From assembly GCA_030448225.1 (NCBI GenBank), contig JAUJNJ010000021.1, forward strand, positions 1 through 58,374: a stretch of DNA of 58,374 nt. The letters are read 5' to 3'. Position numbers and translations under genes: made by a program. Below are positions 43,110 through 52,838 of this stretch, piece after piece. The notes under the pieces are model-generated. The model was not told the DNA's origin. It saw only the letters and a list, made by a program, of their open reading frames with translations, and searched no databases. Positions within the stretch are counted from its first letter, which is position 1, and each line of letters starts with the position of its first letter. This DNA comes from Phycisphaerae bacterium. Its GTDB lineage: Bacteria > Planctomycetota > Phycisphaerae > Tepidisphaerales > Tepidisphaeraceae.

Positions 43110-43481
43110 ATGATCAAGGTCAAGCATCTTCTTGACCCGGTCGAGTCGGACGACGGGCAGCGGATCTGGGTCGAGCCCTGGGGGCTCACGAAGGACCTTC
43201 GCGAGTGGTGCAGGGTCGAGCACGTCCTGCCGCACTTGGGGCCGCCCAAGGCGCTGGGCGAGTGGCTCGAGGAGCACCCGGACGGGTACGACCACTTCCG
43301 CGCCCGCTACCACGAGTGCCTGGCGCAGAGCCCGTACAAGCCGGCCCTGCAACACCTCGCGCACGCGGGCCTGCGGGAGACGTTCACGTTGCTCCACCAG
43401 GGCGACGACCCCGGGCACAACACCGGCACCGCGCTGCAGGAGTTCATCAACGAACTCGAGGCGTGGTGCCCGCCGGAGTGA
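43110..43481 (+). CDS. DUF488 family protein (123 aa)
   Basis: ATG 43110 with AAAGGAG upstream. [20 protein letters not shown], then [20 protein letters not shown] and [20 protein letters not shown], fit the DUF488 family, small proteins of unknown biochemical function often found beside stress or metal genes. [20 protein letters not shown] near the end is the conserved second half. Single gene with its own terminator. Confidence 0.85.
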   Translation: MIKVKHLLDPVESDDGQRIWVEPWGLTKDLREWCRVEHVLPHLGPPKALGEWLEEHPDGYDHFRARYHECLAQSPYKPALQHLAHAGLRETFTLLHQGDDPGHNTGTALQEFINELEAWCPPE

Positions 43482-43518
43482 GTCCGTCTCGATCAGGAAC
43501 AGACCTTTACCCCGCGAG

Positions 43519-43552
43519 GGCGGCCCGACAACGGGCCGCCTTCGTTTCGTTT
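43519..43552 (+). terminator. rho-independent terminator of the DUF488 gene
   Basis: GGCGGCCC-GACAAC-GGGCCGCC (8-bp stem) followed by TTCGTTTCGTTTG, 38 bases after the stop codon. Confidence 0.82.
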
Positions 43553-43572
43553 GCTGCTGCTGCTGCTGCTGC
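43553..43572 (+). repeat. (CTG)n trinucleotide run
   Basis: Six CTG units immediately after the DUF488 terminator; inverted relative to the (AGC)n run at 42794-42810. Confidence 0.7.
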
Positions 43573-43647
43573 ACCCCGGGAGAGGCGCGACCGGGTGCGT
43601 GGCTTGAGCACCGTGCGGCGTTCGTGCATCGACGTCGTTCGAAAAAA

Positions 43648-43682
43648 CCTTGGGAGCAAGCTCCCACGGCGTTCGAAGACGC
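43648..43682. repeat. CAAG-loop hairpin repeat, copy 2
   Basis: TTGGGAG-CAAG-CTCCCA stem-loop with CC/GG outside, followed by CGTTCGAAGACGC. Same loop and same flank as 354-389; stem bases differ but pairing is kept (GGGAA/TTCCC became GGGAG/CTCCC). Confidence 0.6.
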
Positions 43683-43779
43683 TACACGGATAGCCGCGGT
43701 GGTTTAGGACATGGTCGCTGAGGCGGCGACACCGAGTGAGCCCGTGCCCATGTATCCGCTCGCCGTCCCGGTGATCCTT

Positions 43780-44358
43780 CTACTTGCCGCGCGACCCGAG
43801 GAACTTCGACGCCAGCGACGCGGCGGCGGTCATCATCGCCTTATTGCCGAGGAGTTGCTGGAGGAGGTTCGGGTCCTGCCGGCCGACCTGCGCGGCGGCG
43901 CGGCCGAAGGCGTCGGGGTGGTGCTGGCGCGTGTAGTCGGCCAGAGCCGCCACCTCGTGCGAGTTCATCCGGTTCGGGTCGGTGTGGCTGAGGCCGGGGA
44001 TCTTGCTGGCGAGCGCGCCGAGCCCGCCGCCACCGCCGCCGGACCCGCCGCCGAGGTTGCTGAGCAAAACGCCGGCGATCGACCCGAGGGCGCCGCCTCC
44101 GAGGCCGCCGAGCGGGTCGGTGCCGCCGGCGCCGGGGGTGACGTGCTCGCGGTAGGCCTGCGGGTCGACGTTCTGGGCGGCGTGGGAGAACGCGCCGTGC
44201 AGGTCGTCGTCCGACGCTTGGCCGAGCATGTTGTCAAAATGACGCCGATCGTCGGTCCCGCCGTGGCTGAAGTCGGCCGACCCGCCGGTGAACTTGCCGA
44301 GGATCTGCTGCGCGTCCGCGCCGCCGAGCATGCCGCCAAGGTTGTCGAGAAGTCCCAT
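43780..44358 (-). CDS. YidB/DUF937-like glycine-rich protein (192 aa)
   Basis: MGLLDNLGGMLGGADAQQIL is a YidB-like start. DDRRHFDNMLGQASDDDLHG then AFSHAAQNVDPQAYREHVTP is a helical pair repeated more loosely later (ALADYTRQHHPDAFGRAAAQ then VGRQDPNLLQQLLG). A Gly-rich central linker joins the halves. The ribosome-binding site on the minus strand is GGGAG. Function unknown; the family assignment is by N-terminal look only. Confidence 0.65.
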   Translation of the reverse strand: MGLLDNLGGMLGGADAQQILGKFTGGSADFSHGGTDDRRHFDNMLGQASDDDLHGAFSHAAQNVDPQAYREHVTPGAGGTDPLGGLGGGALGSIAGVLLSNLGGGSGGGGGGLGALASKIPGLSHTDPNRMNSHEVAALADYTRQHHPDAFGRAAAQVGRQDPNLLQQLLGNKAMMTAAASLASKFLGSRGK

Positions 44359-44765
44359 GAGTTCGCTCCCGCGAAAGGTGCCGTGCTTTACGCCTCACAC
44401 GAGGCACGGGGAGGAGAAACGCAAACGGGGGACCGATCGGGGCGCGAGTGGCAAACGGAGCTTCAGGAGTGGAAGGAATCGGTAGCTGCTTTCGGTTTCC
44501 AGCGTCGCGCGTCGAATCGCGGGGACTAACCGAGAGAACAGCTCGCGGGCGTTCTGGACGCACTCGAGTGAAGCACGTAGTTTCCGACACGCTTACGAGA
44601 AGCGCACCGGGAAGGACGACCGGTTCCGCGTCTAAAAGATCCGCGGTGGGCAAGTTGTCATCCTGAGCGCAGCGAAGGATCTCCCGCGGTCCTCGCGACG
44701 GCCGCGAGAGATCCTTCGCTGCGCTCAGGATGACGTATCCCGCGAACCCGTACTTTTTGAAGCTC
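44359..44765. other. intergenic with perfect palindrome
   Basis: 407 bases; the main content is the GTCATCCTGAGCG palindrome at 44657-44734, placed just past the lipA stop. No gene supported. Confidence 0.5.
44657..44734. repeat. GTCATCCTGAGCG palindrome, perfect 27-bp arms
   Basis: GTCATCCTGAGCGCAGC then GAAGGATCTC (44657-44683) is the exact reverse complement of 44708-44734, around a 24-base GC-rich loop that itself can pair (CGCGGTCC...GGCCGCG). Thirty-two bases beyond the lipA stop on the minus strand; may terminate it. A diverged copy is at 3963-4037. Confidence 0.9.
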
Positions 44766-45673
44766 TTAGGACACGGCTTCGTGCGCCCGGACCTGCTTTT
44801 CCGCATGATAACTGCTGCGGACGAGCGGGCCGGACTCGACGTGGCGGAGGCCCTTGGCCTCGCCGCGGACCTTCCAGCTGTCGAACTCGTCGGGGTGGAC
44901 CCAGCGGATCACGGGCAAATGCTTGGCCGTGGGCTGGAGGTACTGGCCGAGCGTGAGGATGTCGCAGCCGATCGAGACGAGGTCGTCGAGGACCCGAGTC
45001 GATCTCGTCCTCCTCCTCGCCGAGGCCGAGCATCATGCCGGTCTTGGTGACGAGTCCTGCGCTTGGCGATCTGAAGCAGTTCGAGCGAGCGGCGGTACTT
45101 CGCCTGCGGGCGGACCTGCCGGTAGAGGCGGGGGACCGACTCGATGTTGTGGTTGAGGATGTCCGGCCGCTGGTCGAGCACCGTCTGCAGCGCGTCCCAG
45201 TCGCCGCAGAAGTCGGGGATGAGCACCTCCACGCTCGTGCCCGGCGACTGCAGCCGGATCTGGCGGATCGTCTCGGCCCACACGCCGCGCCGTCGGGCAG
45301 CTCGTCGCGGTTGACGCTCGTGATGACCGTGTGCTTGAGGCCCATCGTGGCGACGGCCTGCCCCACGCGCACCGGCTCGTCGAGGTCGAGCATCGGCGGG
45401 CGTCCGGTGGCGATGTGGCAGAACCCGCACGAGCGGGTGCAGACGTCGCCGAGGATCATCAGCGTGGCCGTCCCCGCGGCCCAGCACTCGCCCATGTTCG
45501 GGCACTTGGCCGACTGGCAGACCGTGTGCAGCTTCTGGTCGTTGACGAGGTTCAGCAGCTTGGAGAACTGCTCGCCGCCGGGCATCTTCATCTTCAGCCA
45601 CGAGCTTGCGCCCCCAGCGTGGGGGAGCCGGCCGGTTCGTTCGTGAGGACGGGGAGGTTGAGGATACTGCCAT
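44766..45673 (-). CDS. lipA: lipoyl synthase LipA, several frameshifts
   Basis: [20 protein letters not shown] then [20 protein letters not shown] carries the auxiliary-cluster cysteines (C-x4-C-x5-C). [18 protein letters not shown] carries the radical-SAM cluster CxxxCxx[32 protein letters not shown] and [17 protein letters not shown] are all family motifs. The C-terminus ends [14 protein letters not shown] at 44766. Shifts near 45605, 45288, 45065 and 45000. The start is uncertain: ATG 45673 is upstream in another frame and ATG 45591 begins inside MKMPGG. It inserts sulfur into octanoyl groups of E2/H proteins. Confidence 0.92.
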
Positions 45674-45782
45674 GGGTGTTCGCGGGCGAGTGACGAGGGA
45701 TTTTAGGGGCGAGGCGAGGGGGAGCAAATCGGGTCGGGGAGAGGGGCGGTGGAAGGACGAAGGCGAGCGCGGAAACGAATAG

Positions 45783-45896
45783 CGAACGTCCAACGTCCGA
45801 CGCTCAACGTCCAACGTTCAAGGAAAGAGGCGAGGCGGCGATCTCTCTCCTTCACTTGGACGTTGAGCGTCGGACGTTGGACGTTGGACGTTCGCC
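45783..45896. repeat. ACGTCCAACGTCCGACGC palindrome
   Basis: Left arm CGAACGTCCAACGTCC then GACGCTCAACGTCCAACG. Right arm TTGGACGTTGAGCGTCGG then ACGTTGGACGTTGGACG. It begins 22 bases past the MFS transporter stop (minus strand). Confidence 0.85.
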
Positions 45897-45917
45897 TTTT
45901 GCCGTCAACCCTTCTCC

Positions 45918-47528
45918 CTACTCCGGCAGCGGCTTGCCCTTCGTCTCCGGGCCGAGCCAGATGAGGAACGCGCCCGATCACGTAGATGAAGCAGAGGACC
46001 GACCCGGCCTTGGGGAAGCTGCCGCCGAAGTAGCCCATCACCGTCGCGGTCTGCAGCGTGCCGATCGCGGCCAGCACGCGGCCGAAGTTGTAGGCGAAGC
46101 CCTGGCTGGTCGCGCGGATGCGGGTGGCGAACAGCTCGGGCAGGTAGAGCGGGAACCACCCGTAGAACGCCGCGGTGATCCCGCCGGCGAGGAAGACGGT
46201 GAGCAGGAAGCGGGGGCCGTAGCTGTCGTTGAGCTGGTAGAACGCCAGCAGCGAGGCGATCGAGCCGACGCAGAGCGCGGTGTAGACGACCCGCCGCCCG
46301 AACCGCCCGGCGAGCAGGGCGGCGGCGATCGCGCCGACGATCGCGCCGACCGACAGCGCGATCTGCGTGTACTCCTTGGCGTGGCGGACGTCGGTCCCTT
46401 CGTCAGCTCGATCGCCCACCGCGCCGCCCACTGGAGGGAGCCCCACGTCCCCAGCAGCGCCACGCCGCTGAGGCCCGCGCCCAGCAGCAGCAGCTTCAGC
46501 ACCCGGCGGTCGTCGAGCCGGCGCACGTCCGCCCGATCGGACGCGTAATCGAGCACCGCGCCGGCGGGGCGGTGCGCCCCCTCCGCCCGGTCGACCTCGC
46601 CGGCGGCGGCCGACGCGCGACGGAGGTACATGATCACCGGGTAGAGGAACCCCGCCAGCGCCACCGCCAGGCCGACGATCGTGCCGAGCGTCCGCAGCAC
46701 GGGCGACGTCACCAGCGGCGACCAGACGGTGATGACCATTCCCGCGCCGAGCGTGCCGGCCAGCACGCCGAGCAGGTCGACCGTGGCCCAGTGGCTCGTC
46801 GCGCCCTTGGCGCGCTGCTCCTCCCACCGGCCGGACTCGGGGACGAACAGGCGGATGAAGAAGATCAGCAGCGCCGGCAGCGCGCCGGCGATCATCAGCA
46901 GCCGCCACGCGTCGTTGCGGAGCAGCGGCTCGACGACGCCCGCGCCCAGCCCGATCGACGTCATCCCGGCGCGCACGTCGTCGAGTTGCGTCAGCAGCGT
47001 GAGGCTCAGGACCGGCACGAGCCCGATGCCGACGTTCGACGCCGCGCCGATCAGCCCCGCGATCAGCGCCCGCGAGCGCTGCGGCCAGATCTCGTTCACC
47101 AGCGCCACGCCCAGCGACCACTCGCCGCCCATGCCGAGCGAGGCGATGAACCGCAGCACCGCGATGTGCCACGCCTCGGTGGCGAACCCGCAGAGGCCCG
47201 TGAAGATCGCGTAGGTGAAGATGCTCAATGACATCGCCCGCACCCGGCCGATGCGGTCGCCGAGCCACCCGAACAGCACGCCCCCGCTCGCCGCGCCGAC
47301 GAGGAAGACGGCCGTGATCACGCCGAACCACTGCGCGGGGTTGGCGCCGGGGTGATCTCCCAGCAGCTCGCGCAGCGCCGGGTCCCCGACGAGCGGGAAC
47401 ATGCCGATCTCGAACCCGTCGAACATCCACCCGAGCAGCGCGGCGGTCAGGGCCATCCATTTGCCGCGCTCGGAGACGACGATCGCGGGCGCGGCGGCGG
47501 CGGGCGGGCGGGCGTCGGCGGTGATCAA
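45918..47528 (-). CDS. MFS transporter, sugar-phosphate/organic-acid type, two frameshifts
   Basis: The TTG start at 47528 follows GAGGGAGGACGC. About 12 membrane helices: WMALTAALLGWMFDGFEIGM (helix 1 with conserved D), GVLFGWLGDRIGRVRAMSLS (motif A), FIASLGMGGEWSLGVALVNE (helix 4-5 motif typical of the sialate/benzoate/sugar MHS-like branch). The second half has ALLAGRFGRRVVYTALCVGS and LPELFATRIRATSQGFAYN. Shifts at about 46395 and 45978; the end FLIWLGPETKGKPLPE is in the corrected frame. About 535 aa. Substrate not predictable. Confidence 0.85.
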
Positions 47529-47923
47529 GCGTCCTCCCTCTATGTGATGCTCAGCGACCAACGTTCGAATTCCCAATGACCAAGTCCCAATGACCAACAA
47601 ATGGCCAATGGCTCAATGACCAATGAAGGCGGACGGCGCGTTGCTCCTGGACAGTCGTTGCTGTCGTCGACGCGCGTCTCCCCAGATCGACATTCGCGCC
47701 CCACGCGTTCCATGAACCCTCGGCGCCCGAATGGTCTTCCCTCGCCGCTTGCGTCTTCGCGACCTTATTAGCGCGCGAATGACGCGACCTCCCGTCGACC
47801 CATGACACGCTCACGACGCTTCCCGCTTGGTGATTAGGAATTGGTCATTTGTTGGTCATCGGATTTGGTCATTGAGCATTCGTTGGTCATTGTGACTTGG
47901 TCATTGGTCATTCGTTCCCCACT
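47529..47923. other. intergenic, mostly TTGGTCATTGG repeat
   Basis: 395 bases between the MFS and haem-protein genes, with word repeats at both ends (47550-47630 and 47825-47922) and nothing recognisable between. Confidence 0.5.
47550..47922. repeat. CCAATGACCAA...TTGGTCATTGG split palindrome
   Basis: The left block repeats CCAATGACCAA five times (47565-47622). The right block repeats TTGGTCATTG-type words about six times (47840-47915). The blocks are mutually complementary and 200 bases apart, the largest-spaced of the word palindromes. Confidence 0.8.
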
Positions 47924-50900
47924 CTACTTCCGCAACGTCAGGTAGGTGAAGAAGTCGCGCAGTTGCGCGTCGGACAGGTCCGCGATCAGTCCCTCCGGCA
48001 TCGGCGACGTCGCCAGTGCCTTTTCACGCTCCACGTCCGCCCGCGCGACGACCGTGCGCCGGCCGGCGGCGTCGGCGAGCGTGATCCGGCCGGCGTCGCG
48101 CTCGACCACGAGGCCGACGATCGTCCGGCCGCCCTTCGTGCGGACGGCGAAGTTCGTGAACTCCTCGCGAACGGCCGCGCCCGGGTCGACGACGTTCAGC
48201 ACCATGTCGTGGAGGTTGTCGCGCTCGGAGCCGGTGAGGTCGGGGCCGATCGTCCCGCCCTCGCCGAACAGCGCGTGGCACGACGCGCACCGCGCGGCGA
48301 ACAGCGCCTTGCCGGCGGCGGCGTCACCGGGGGCGGCCAGCACGGCCCGCTTCACCCGCTCGATTTCCTTCCGCGTCGCCTCGCTCGACGGCTTGGCGAC
48401 CGGGCCGAACACCTCCGCTGTCAGCGCGACGACGGCCGGGTCGTCCGACGCGCGGAGGCGGGTGCGCAGGTCGGGCGGAAGATCGTCCTTCGGCACCGCG
48501 CCCGCACGAACCGCCCGTAGCAACGCGGCGGCCCACGCGGGGCGGCCGGCGAGCGTGTCGAGCGCGGTGGCGCGGAGCGATCCCGCGCCGCGGCCGGCCG
48601 GGAGCGTCGGGTAGATCGACAGGATCGCGTCGCCCGTCGCCGGGTCGTCAAACCCGGCCAGCGCCGCCAGCGCGGCGCGCCGCGCGGCGAGCGGCCCGTC
48701 CTTCGCCGCCGCCAGCAGCGCGGGCAGCGCCGCCGCGGGCCGGACCTCGCCGAGCAGTTCGATCGTGCGGAGCCGCTCGTCCGGCTTCGTCGACGCGTCC
48801 GCAAGACGTTTCACCGCCTTCGCCACCGCGGCCGCGTCACCGGTGCGGAGCCGCGATCTCCGGGTCGCCCGACGTCGCCAAGCGCGGCGGCCAGCGCAGG
48901 CGAAAGGTTCGTGATAGCCCGCCCGGCGAACGCCTGCTTCACGCCGCCGAACAGGATGTCGCGCTCGGCCGCGCCCGGCGCCGCGTCCAGCAGTTTCACG
49001 AGCGGCCTGGTTCTCCGGCGTGGCGTCCGCCGCGTATCGCCGGGCGAGGCGCGGGAGGATCGTCTCGCGCGAGACGGCGTTGCCACGCCGCCCGGTTCGC
49101 GAACAGCCGCACCGCGGCGTCCGCGGTGCGACACCGCCTTGTCCTCCGCCGCCCACCACAGCAGCAGCGGGATGTGCGGGTCGGCGGCGTCGGCGTCGAG
49201 GCGCTCGAGGGCGTCGAGCAGCGCCAGCGCCTGCTCGCCCGGCAGGCGCTTGGCCGTGCTGGCGAGTTGGCTGCGGACGTGCGGGTCAACCTCCTCGGCC
49301 GCCCGGTCGAGCATCCGGCGGAGCAGGTCCGGCGACAGCGCCTGCTTGGCGTCGCCGAGCAGCCGAACCGCCCACTCGCGCACCGCCGGCTCGCCGTGCG
49401 CCAGGCACGCCGCCGCCGTCGCCTCGTCGAACGCGCCGACCTCGTTCAGCGCCCACAGCGCCTCGAACGCCGCCCGGCCGGTGCCGCTCACGATCAACTC
49501 GCGCAGCGCGGCCGCCACGGTCGCGTCGCGGCGGTCGCCGAGCAGTCGGCGGGCGGTGGCGCGGTGCCAGCGGTTCTCGTGCCTCAGCAGCGCGACGAGA
49601 TCCTCGCTCGACGCCTTCGACAGATCGAACGGCTTCACGCCCGGCTTCCAGCCCGCCGGCCGCACGCGCCAGAGGCGGCCGGACGCGCGGTGCCAGTTGT
49701 CGCGCGGGTCGACGTGGCTGATGCGACGCTCGTAGAAGTCGGCGAGGTAGAGCGCGCCATCGGGGCCGGTCTTCAGGTCGACCGGGCGGAACCACCCGTC
49801 GTCGCACGTCAGCAGGAACGGCTCCTCGACCGTGCGGAACGTGGAGCCGGCCGGTTCCAGTCGCGTCACGTGCACGCGGCTCTGGAGGGAACTGGGGCCG
49901 ATGATCTTGCCGTCGTACGCCTCGCCGAGCAGCCCGCCGCCGTAGACGACGAACGTGTGGACGAGGCGGTCGGCGTTCCCCTCGTGCGGCATGTGCTCGA
50001 AGAAGCCGTACGCGTGTGGGTTGGTGAGCGGCCCGTGCTTGCCCCACCCCTTCACGTAGTAGCCGCCCTGCGCGAAGTGCAGCCCGCGGTACTTGCCCCA
50101 GTTCGTGCCGGAGTAGAGGCGGCCGGCGTCGTCGAACTCGACGCCGAACGTGTTGCCGCCCCCCTCGGCGAAGATCTCGAACACGTGGCGCGTCGGGTGG
50201 TACCGCCACACGCACTGGCCGAGGAAGTCCGTGGTGCGATTTTGGATTTTGGATTGCGGAATTTGGATTTCTACGCGGACCTTCGCGGTGCAGGTCGAGC
50301 CTTGCGCGCCGTAGATCCAGCCGTCGGGGCCCCACGTGAGGCTGTTGGCGACCGCGTGGGTGTCCTCGAGGCCGAAGCCGGAGAGGTGGACGACGGGGTC
50401 GCCGTCGGGCACGTCGTCGCGGTCGGCGTCGGGGTAGAACAGCAGGTAGGGCGGGTTCATCACCCACACGCCGCCGCGGCCGGGCAGGGCGGCGGTGGCG
50501 ATGCTGAGGCCTTCGACGAACGTGTTGCGGGACTCGAACGTGCCGTCGCCGTCGGCGTCGGCGTGGATCGAGATCAGGTCATTGCCTTGAAACTGCTTCG
50601 GCGGGGCCGGCGGGACCTTGTCGAACTTCGCGCGGATGTACTGGTCGTACTCGACGACCTTCAGCCCCGCGGGGAACGGGTACTGCACGTACTGCGTCAC
50701 CCACATCCGCCCGCGTTCGTCGAACGCCAGGTGCAACGGCTGGCGCACCGCCGGCTCCGACGCGATCAGGTCGACGGCCAGCCCCGCCCGCGGCTCGAAC
50801 CGCTTCAGCTGCTCGGCCGGCGGCAACGGCTCGGTCTCGCGGAGCGGGGCGTGGAGCTTCTTCAGCGCCGCGTCTAGCCCCTTCGCCTCCGCCACGTTCT

Positions 50901-51048
50901 CGCCCACCGGCGCCGGTTCCGCGCCGCGGGGACTCGCCGCCGTGAAAATGAACCACGAAGACACGAAGGCACGAAGGACGAGAAACGCCGGAAGACGTAT
51001 GGCGGTCTTCTTCGTGTCTTCGTGCCTTCGTGGTTCCACTGGATTCAC
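47924..51048 (-). CDS. PVC-type haem-binding CxxCH protein (propeller, HEAT, cytochrome c)
   Basis: About 1040 aa. Beta-propeller dehydrogenase-like domain (LAVDLIASEPAVRQPLHLAF; FDERGRMWVTQYVQYPFPAG; DGDGTFESRNTFVEGLS; VANSLTWGPDGWIYGAQGST). Then HEAT-like repeats (LLRHENRWHRATARRLLGDR; LNEVGAFDEATAAACLAHGE). The C-terminal c-type domain has FAARCASCHALFGEGGTIGP (CASCH) and GLIADLSDAQLRDFFTYLTL. Shifts near 49120, 49010 and 48850. The GTG start (51048) overlaps the stop of the ThuA-like gene (GTGA). The first 35 residues, including the signal-like AFLVLRAFVSSWFIFTAAS, are translated from the 50951-51038 palindrome. Likely a periplasmic electron-transfer or sugar-oxidising protein. Confidence 0.87.
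50951..51038. repeat. CCACGAAGACACGAAGGC palindrome (inside the haem-protein 5' end)
   Basis: AACCACGAAGACACGAAGG then CACGAAGGACGAG (50951-50982) against GTCTTCTTCGTGTCTTCG then TGCCTTCGTGGTT (51006-51038). Same architecture as the CCACGGAGACACGG palindromes at 31746 and 57013 with A for G at one position of the word. Here it lies within coding sequence. Confidence 0.85.
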
Positions 51049-52601
51049 TCCGCCGCGGGGATGGGTTCGTCCAGCGCCCACAGGATGCCGTTGAGCAGTA
51101 GCCGGCGGAACGCGGCGGTGTTGAAGTCGTCGGGGTGGCCGAGCGAGGTGTAGAACACGCGGCCGCCCTTGTACGCGTGCGTCCACGCCACGGGCTCGGG
51201 CGGCGCGTCGGCCCAGCGGCCGGTCAGCAGCGGGGTGGCGGCCTTGGCCAGCGGCGTGTTCTTGTAGAGCGAGCCGTTGCTCGTGAACGGCGCGGCCACG
51301 CCGCGCAGGAGCGGATGGCCCGCGGCGCCCTCGGCGATCGTCACGCGCGTGTCGCCGGTCTTGCCGTGGTGGCCTTGGTAGTTGCCGCCGAGCACGAGCT
51401 TGTCGAACTCGAGGTAATTCTGGAACGCGTGCGACGCGGTTCGCAGGCCGACGACCGGCTTGCCGGCGTCGAAGTGTTTCTTGAACTTCGCGAGCTGCGC
51501 GTCGGGCAGCGTCCGCCGGCGGGCGAAGAGCACGAGCAGGTCGGCGTCGTCGAGCGCGTCGAGGCCGGGCAGGTTCTTCGGGTCGTCCCCCTCCAGCACG
51601 GTGCACCGCATCCCGCGCTTCTCCAGTTCCGCCTTGGCGAACGCCGGCAGCGTCTCCTTCGACGCGTACTCGTGCTCCGCCGCCACGAGGACGACGCGCG
51701 GCGGCTTGGCGTCCCCGAGCACGTCGCTGGCGAGGATCGTCGGGCACCAGAACTTCTCGACGTGCTCGATCACCAGCGCGGTGCCGCGGTCGTGGGCGAC
51801 GTGCGGCGGGCGGCGCGGGTCGTACATCGTGTCGGTCAGGTCGCGCACGAGCACGACGTTCTTCCCCAGCCGCGTCATCTGCCGGATGCCGAACGAGCGG
51901 CCGAGGATGCACATGTTCGTGTGCACGCCGAGCACCATCACGTTGCGAACGCCGCGCTGCTCGAGCAGGTTGAAGATCTCCCGCCCCTGATCGCTGACGG
52001 CGTCGCCGGGCTTGATCTCGATGCCGGGGTGCTCGCTCTTCCAGGCGATGCGCGGCTCGCACTTCGTGGCGCAGTCGCACCCGCCGTCGGAGTCGTCGAT
52101 CGGCAGCGGGCCCTCGCGCGCGGGGTCGAGGTAGTTCCACTTGAACGCGACGCCCGCGGGCACCGGGGCGGCGGGCGCGTTCTTCGCGAGGGCGCGATGC
52201 GGCGTGCCCTCGTAGTGCTTCATCGTGTCGCTCGGGGCGTGGACGATCAGCGCGCCGCGGTCGCGCATCGCGCCGACGAGCTTGTTCATCCGCGGCACGA
52301 GCGCGTCGAGGCGGCGCGTCGCGCTCTTGCACGAGTGCGTGTCCCACACGTCGACGACGACAACGGCCGTCCGCCGCGCGTCCCACTCCAGGGGCCTGGC
52401 GACGACCTCGAACACGCCGCTCTTGGGCGCCGTCTCGACGCGGCCGCGCGCGTGGAGGCGGACGGTGCCGTCACGCCCCGCGGCGGCGGCCGCGGCAACG
52501 GTCGGCGCGGGCGGCGGCGCGAGCGTGGCGAGGACCACCAACAGGGCGAGCGCCCGCGGCACCGGACGCGCGGCGCGGCGGCTTGTGACGGGGTTTTTCA
52601 T
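51045..52601 (-). CDS. secreted isochorismatase-like/ThuA-like fusion protein
   Basis: 518 aa, intact. Signal peptide: KNPVTSRRAARPVPRALALL then VVLATLAPPPAPTVAAAA. Domain 1 (about 65-270) is isochorismatase/cysteine-hydrolase-like: TAVVVVDVWDTHSCKSATRR (Asp), FKWNYLDP (Lys) and VMVLGVHTNMCILGRSFGIR (Cys) mark the D-K-C triad. Domain 2 (about 295-518) is ThuA-like, glutamine-amidotransferase fold: RVVLVAAEHEYASKETLPAF, LLVLFARRRTLPDAQLAKFK, GGNYQGHHGKTGDTRV, VAWTHAYKGGRVFYTSLGHP. Such fusions sit beside haem-binding propeller proteins in planctomycetes, as here, where GTGA couples the two. Probably periplasmic carbohydrate modification; reaction unknown. Confidence 0.88.
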   Translation of the reverse strand: MKNPVTSRRAARPVPRALALLVVLATLAPPPAPTVAAAAAAGRDGTVRLHARGRVETAPKSGVFEVVARPLEWDARRTAVVVVDVWDTHSCKSATRRLDALVPRMNKLVGAMRDRGALIVHAPSDTMKHYEGTPHRALAKNAPAAPVPAGVAFKWNYLDPAREGPLPIDDSDGGCDCATKCEPRIAWKSEHPGIEIKPGDAVSDQGREIFNLLEQRGVRNVMVLGVHTNMCILGRSFGIRQMTRLGKNVVLVRDLTDTMYDPRRPPHVAHDRGTALVIEHVEKFWCPTILASDVLGDAKPPRVVLVAAEHEYASKETLPAFAKAELEKRGMRCTVLEGDDPKNLPGLDALDDADLLVLFARRRTLPDAQLAKFKKHFDAGKPVVGLRTASHAFQNYLEFDKLVLGGNYQGHHGKTGDTRVTIAEGAAGHPLLRGVAAPFTSNGSLYKNTPLAKAATPLLTGRWADAPPEPVAWTHAYKGGRVFYTSLGHPDDFNTAAFRRLLLNGILWALDEPIPAAE

Positions 52602-52838
52602 GGTCGTGACCCGGCGTCGCCGGGGGTAGATGGGTCGTGGCGCGCGCGATCGCGCGCCGCGCCGGCGGCCCAGAGTATACGGAAATTTTCCGCCGGGTGG
52701 GAACCTCCCGCGCGCCCCGAGGATTGCGCCCCCGGCGCGGCCGGGGCCGCCGCAAAACGCGCGGCGGCGAGGCTTGCGGACGGCGCGCGGGAGGTTAAGG
52801 TTTGCACCGTTCGCACGATCCAGGAAGGAGCTGCGGAG

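Noticed and set aside
48811..52386. A 1191-codon open frame on the minus strand running through two genes
   Set aside because: Its upper part is an out-of-phase shadow of the ThuA fusion gene; only the lower part is the haem protein. High GC keeps antisense and alternate frames open.
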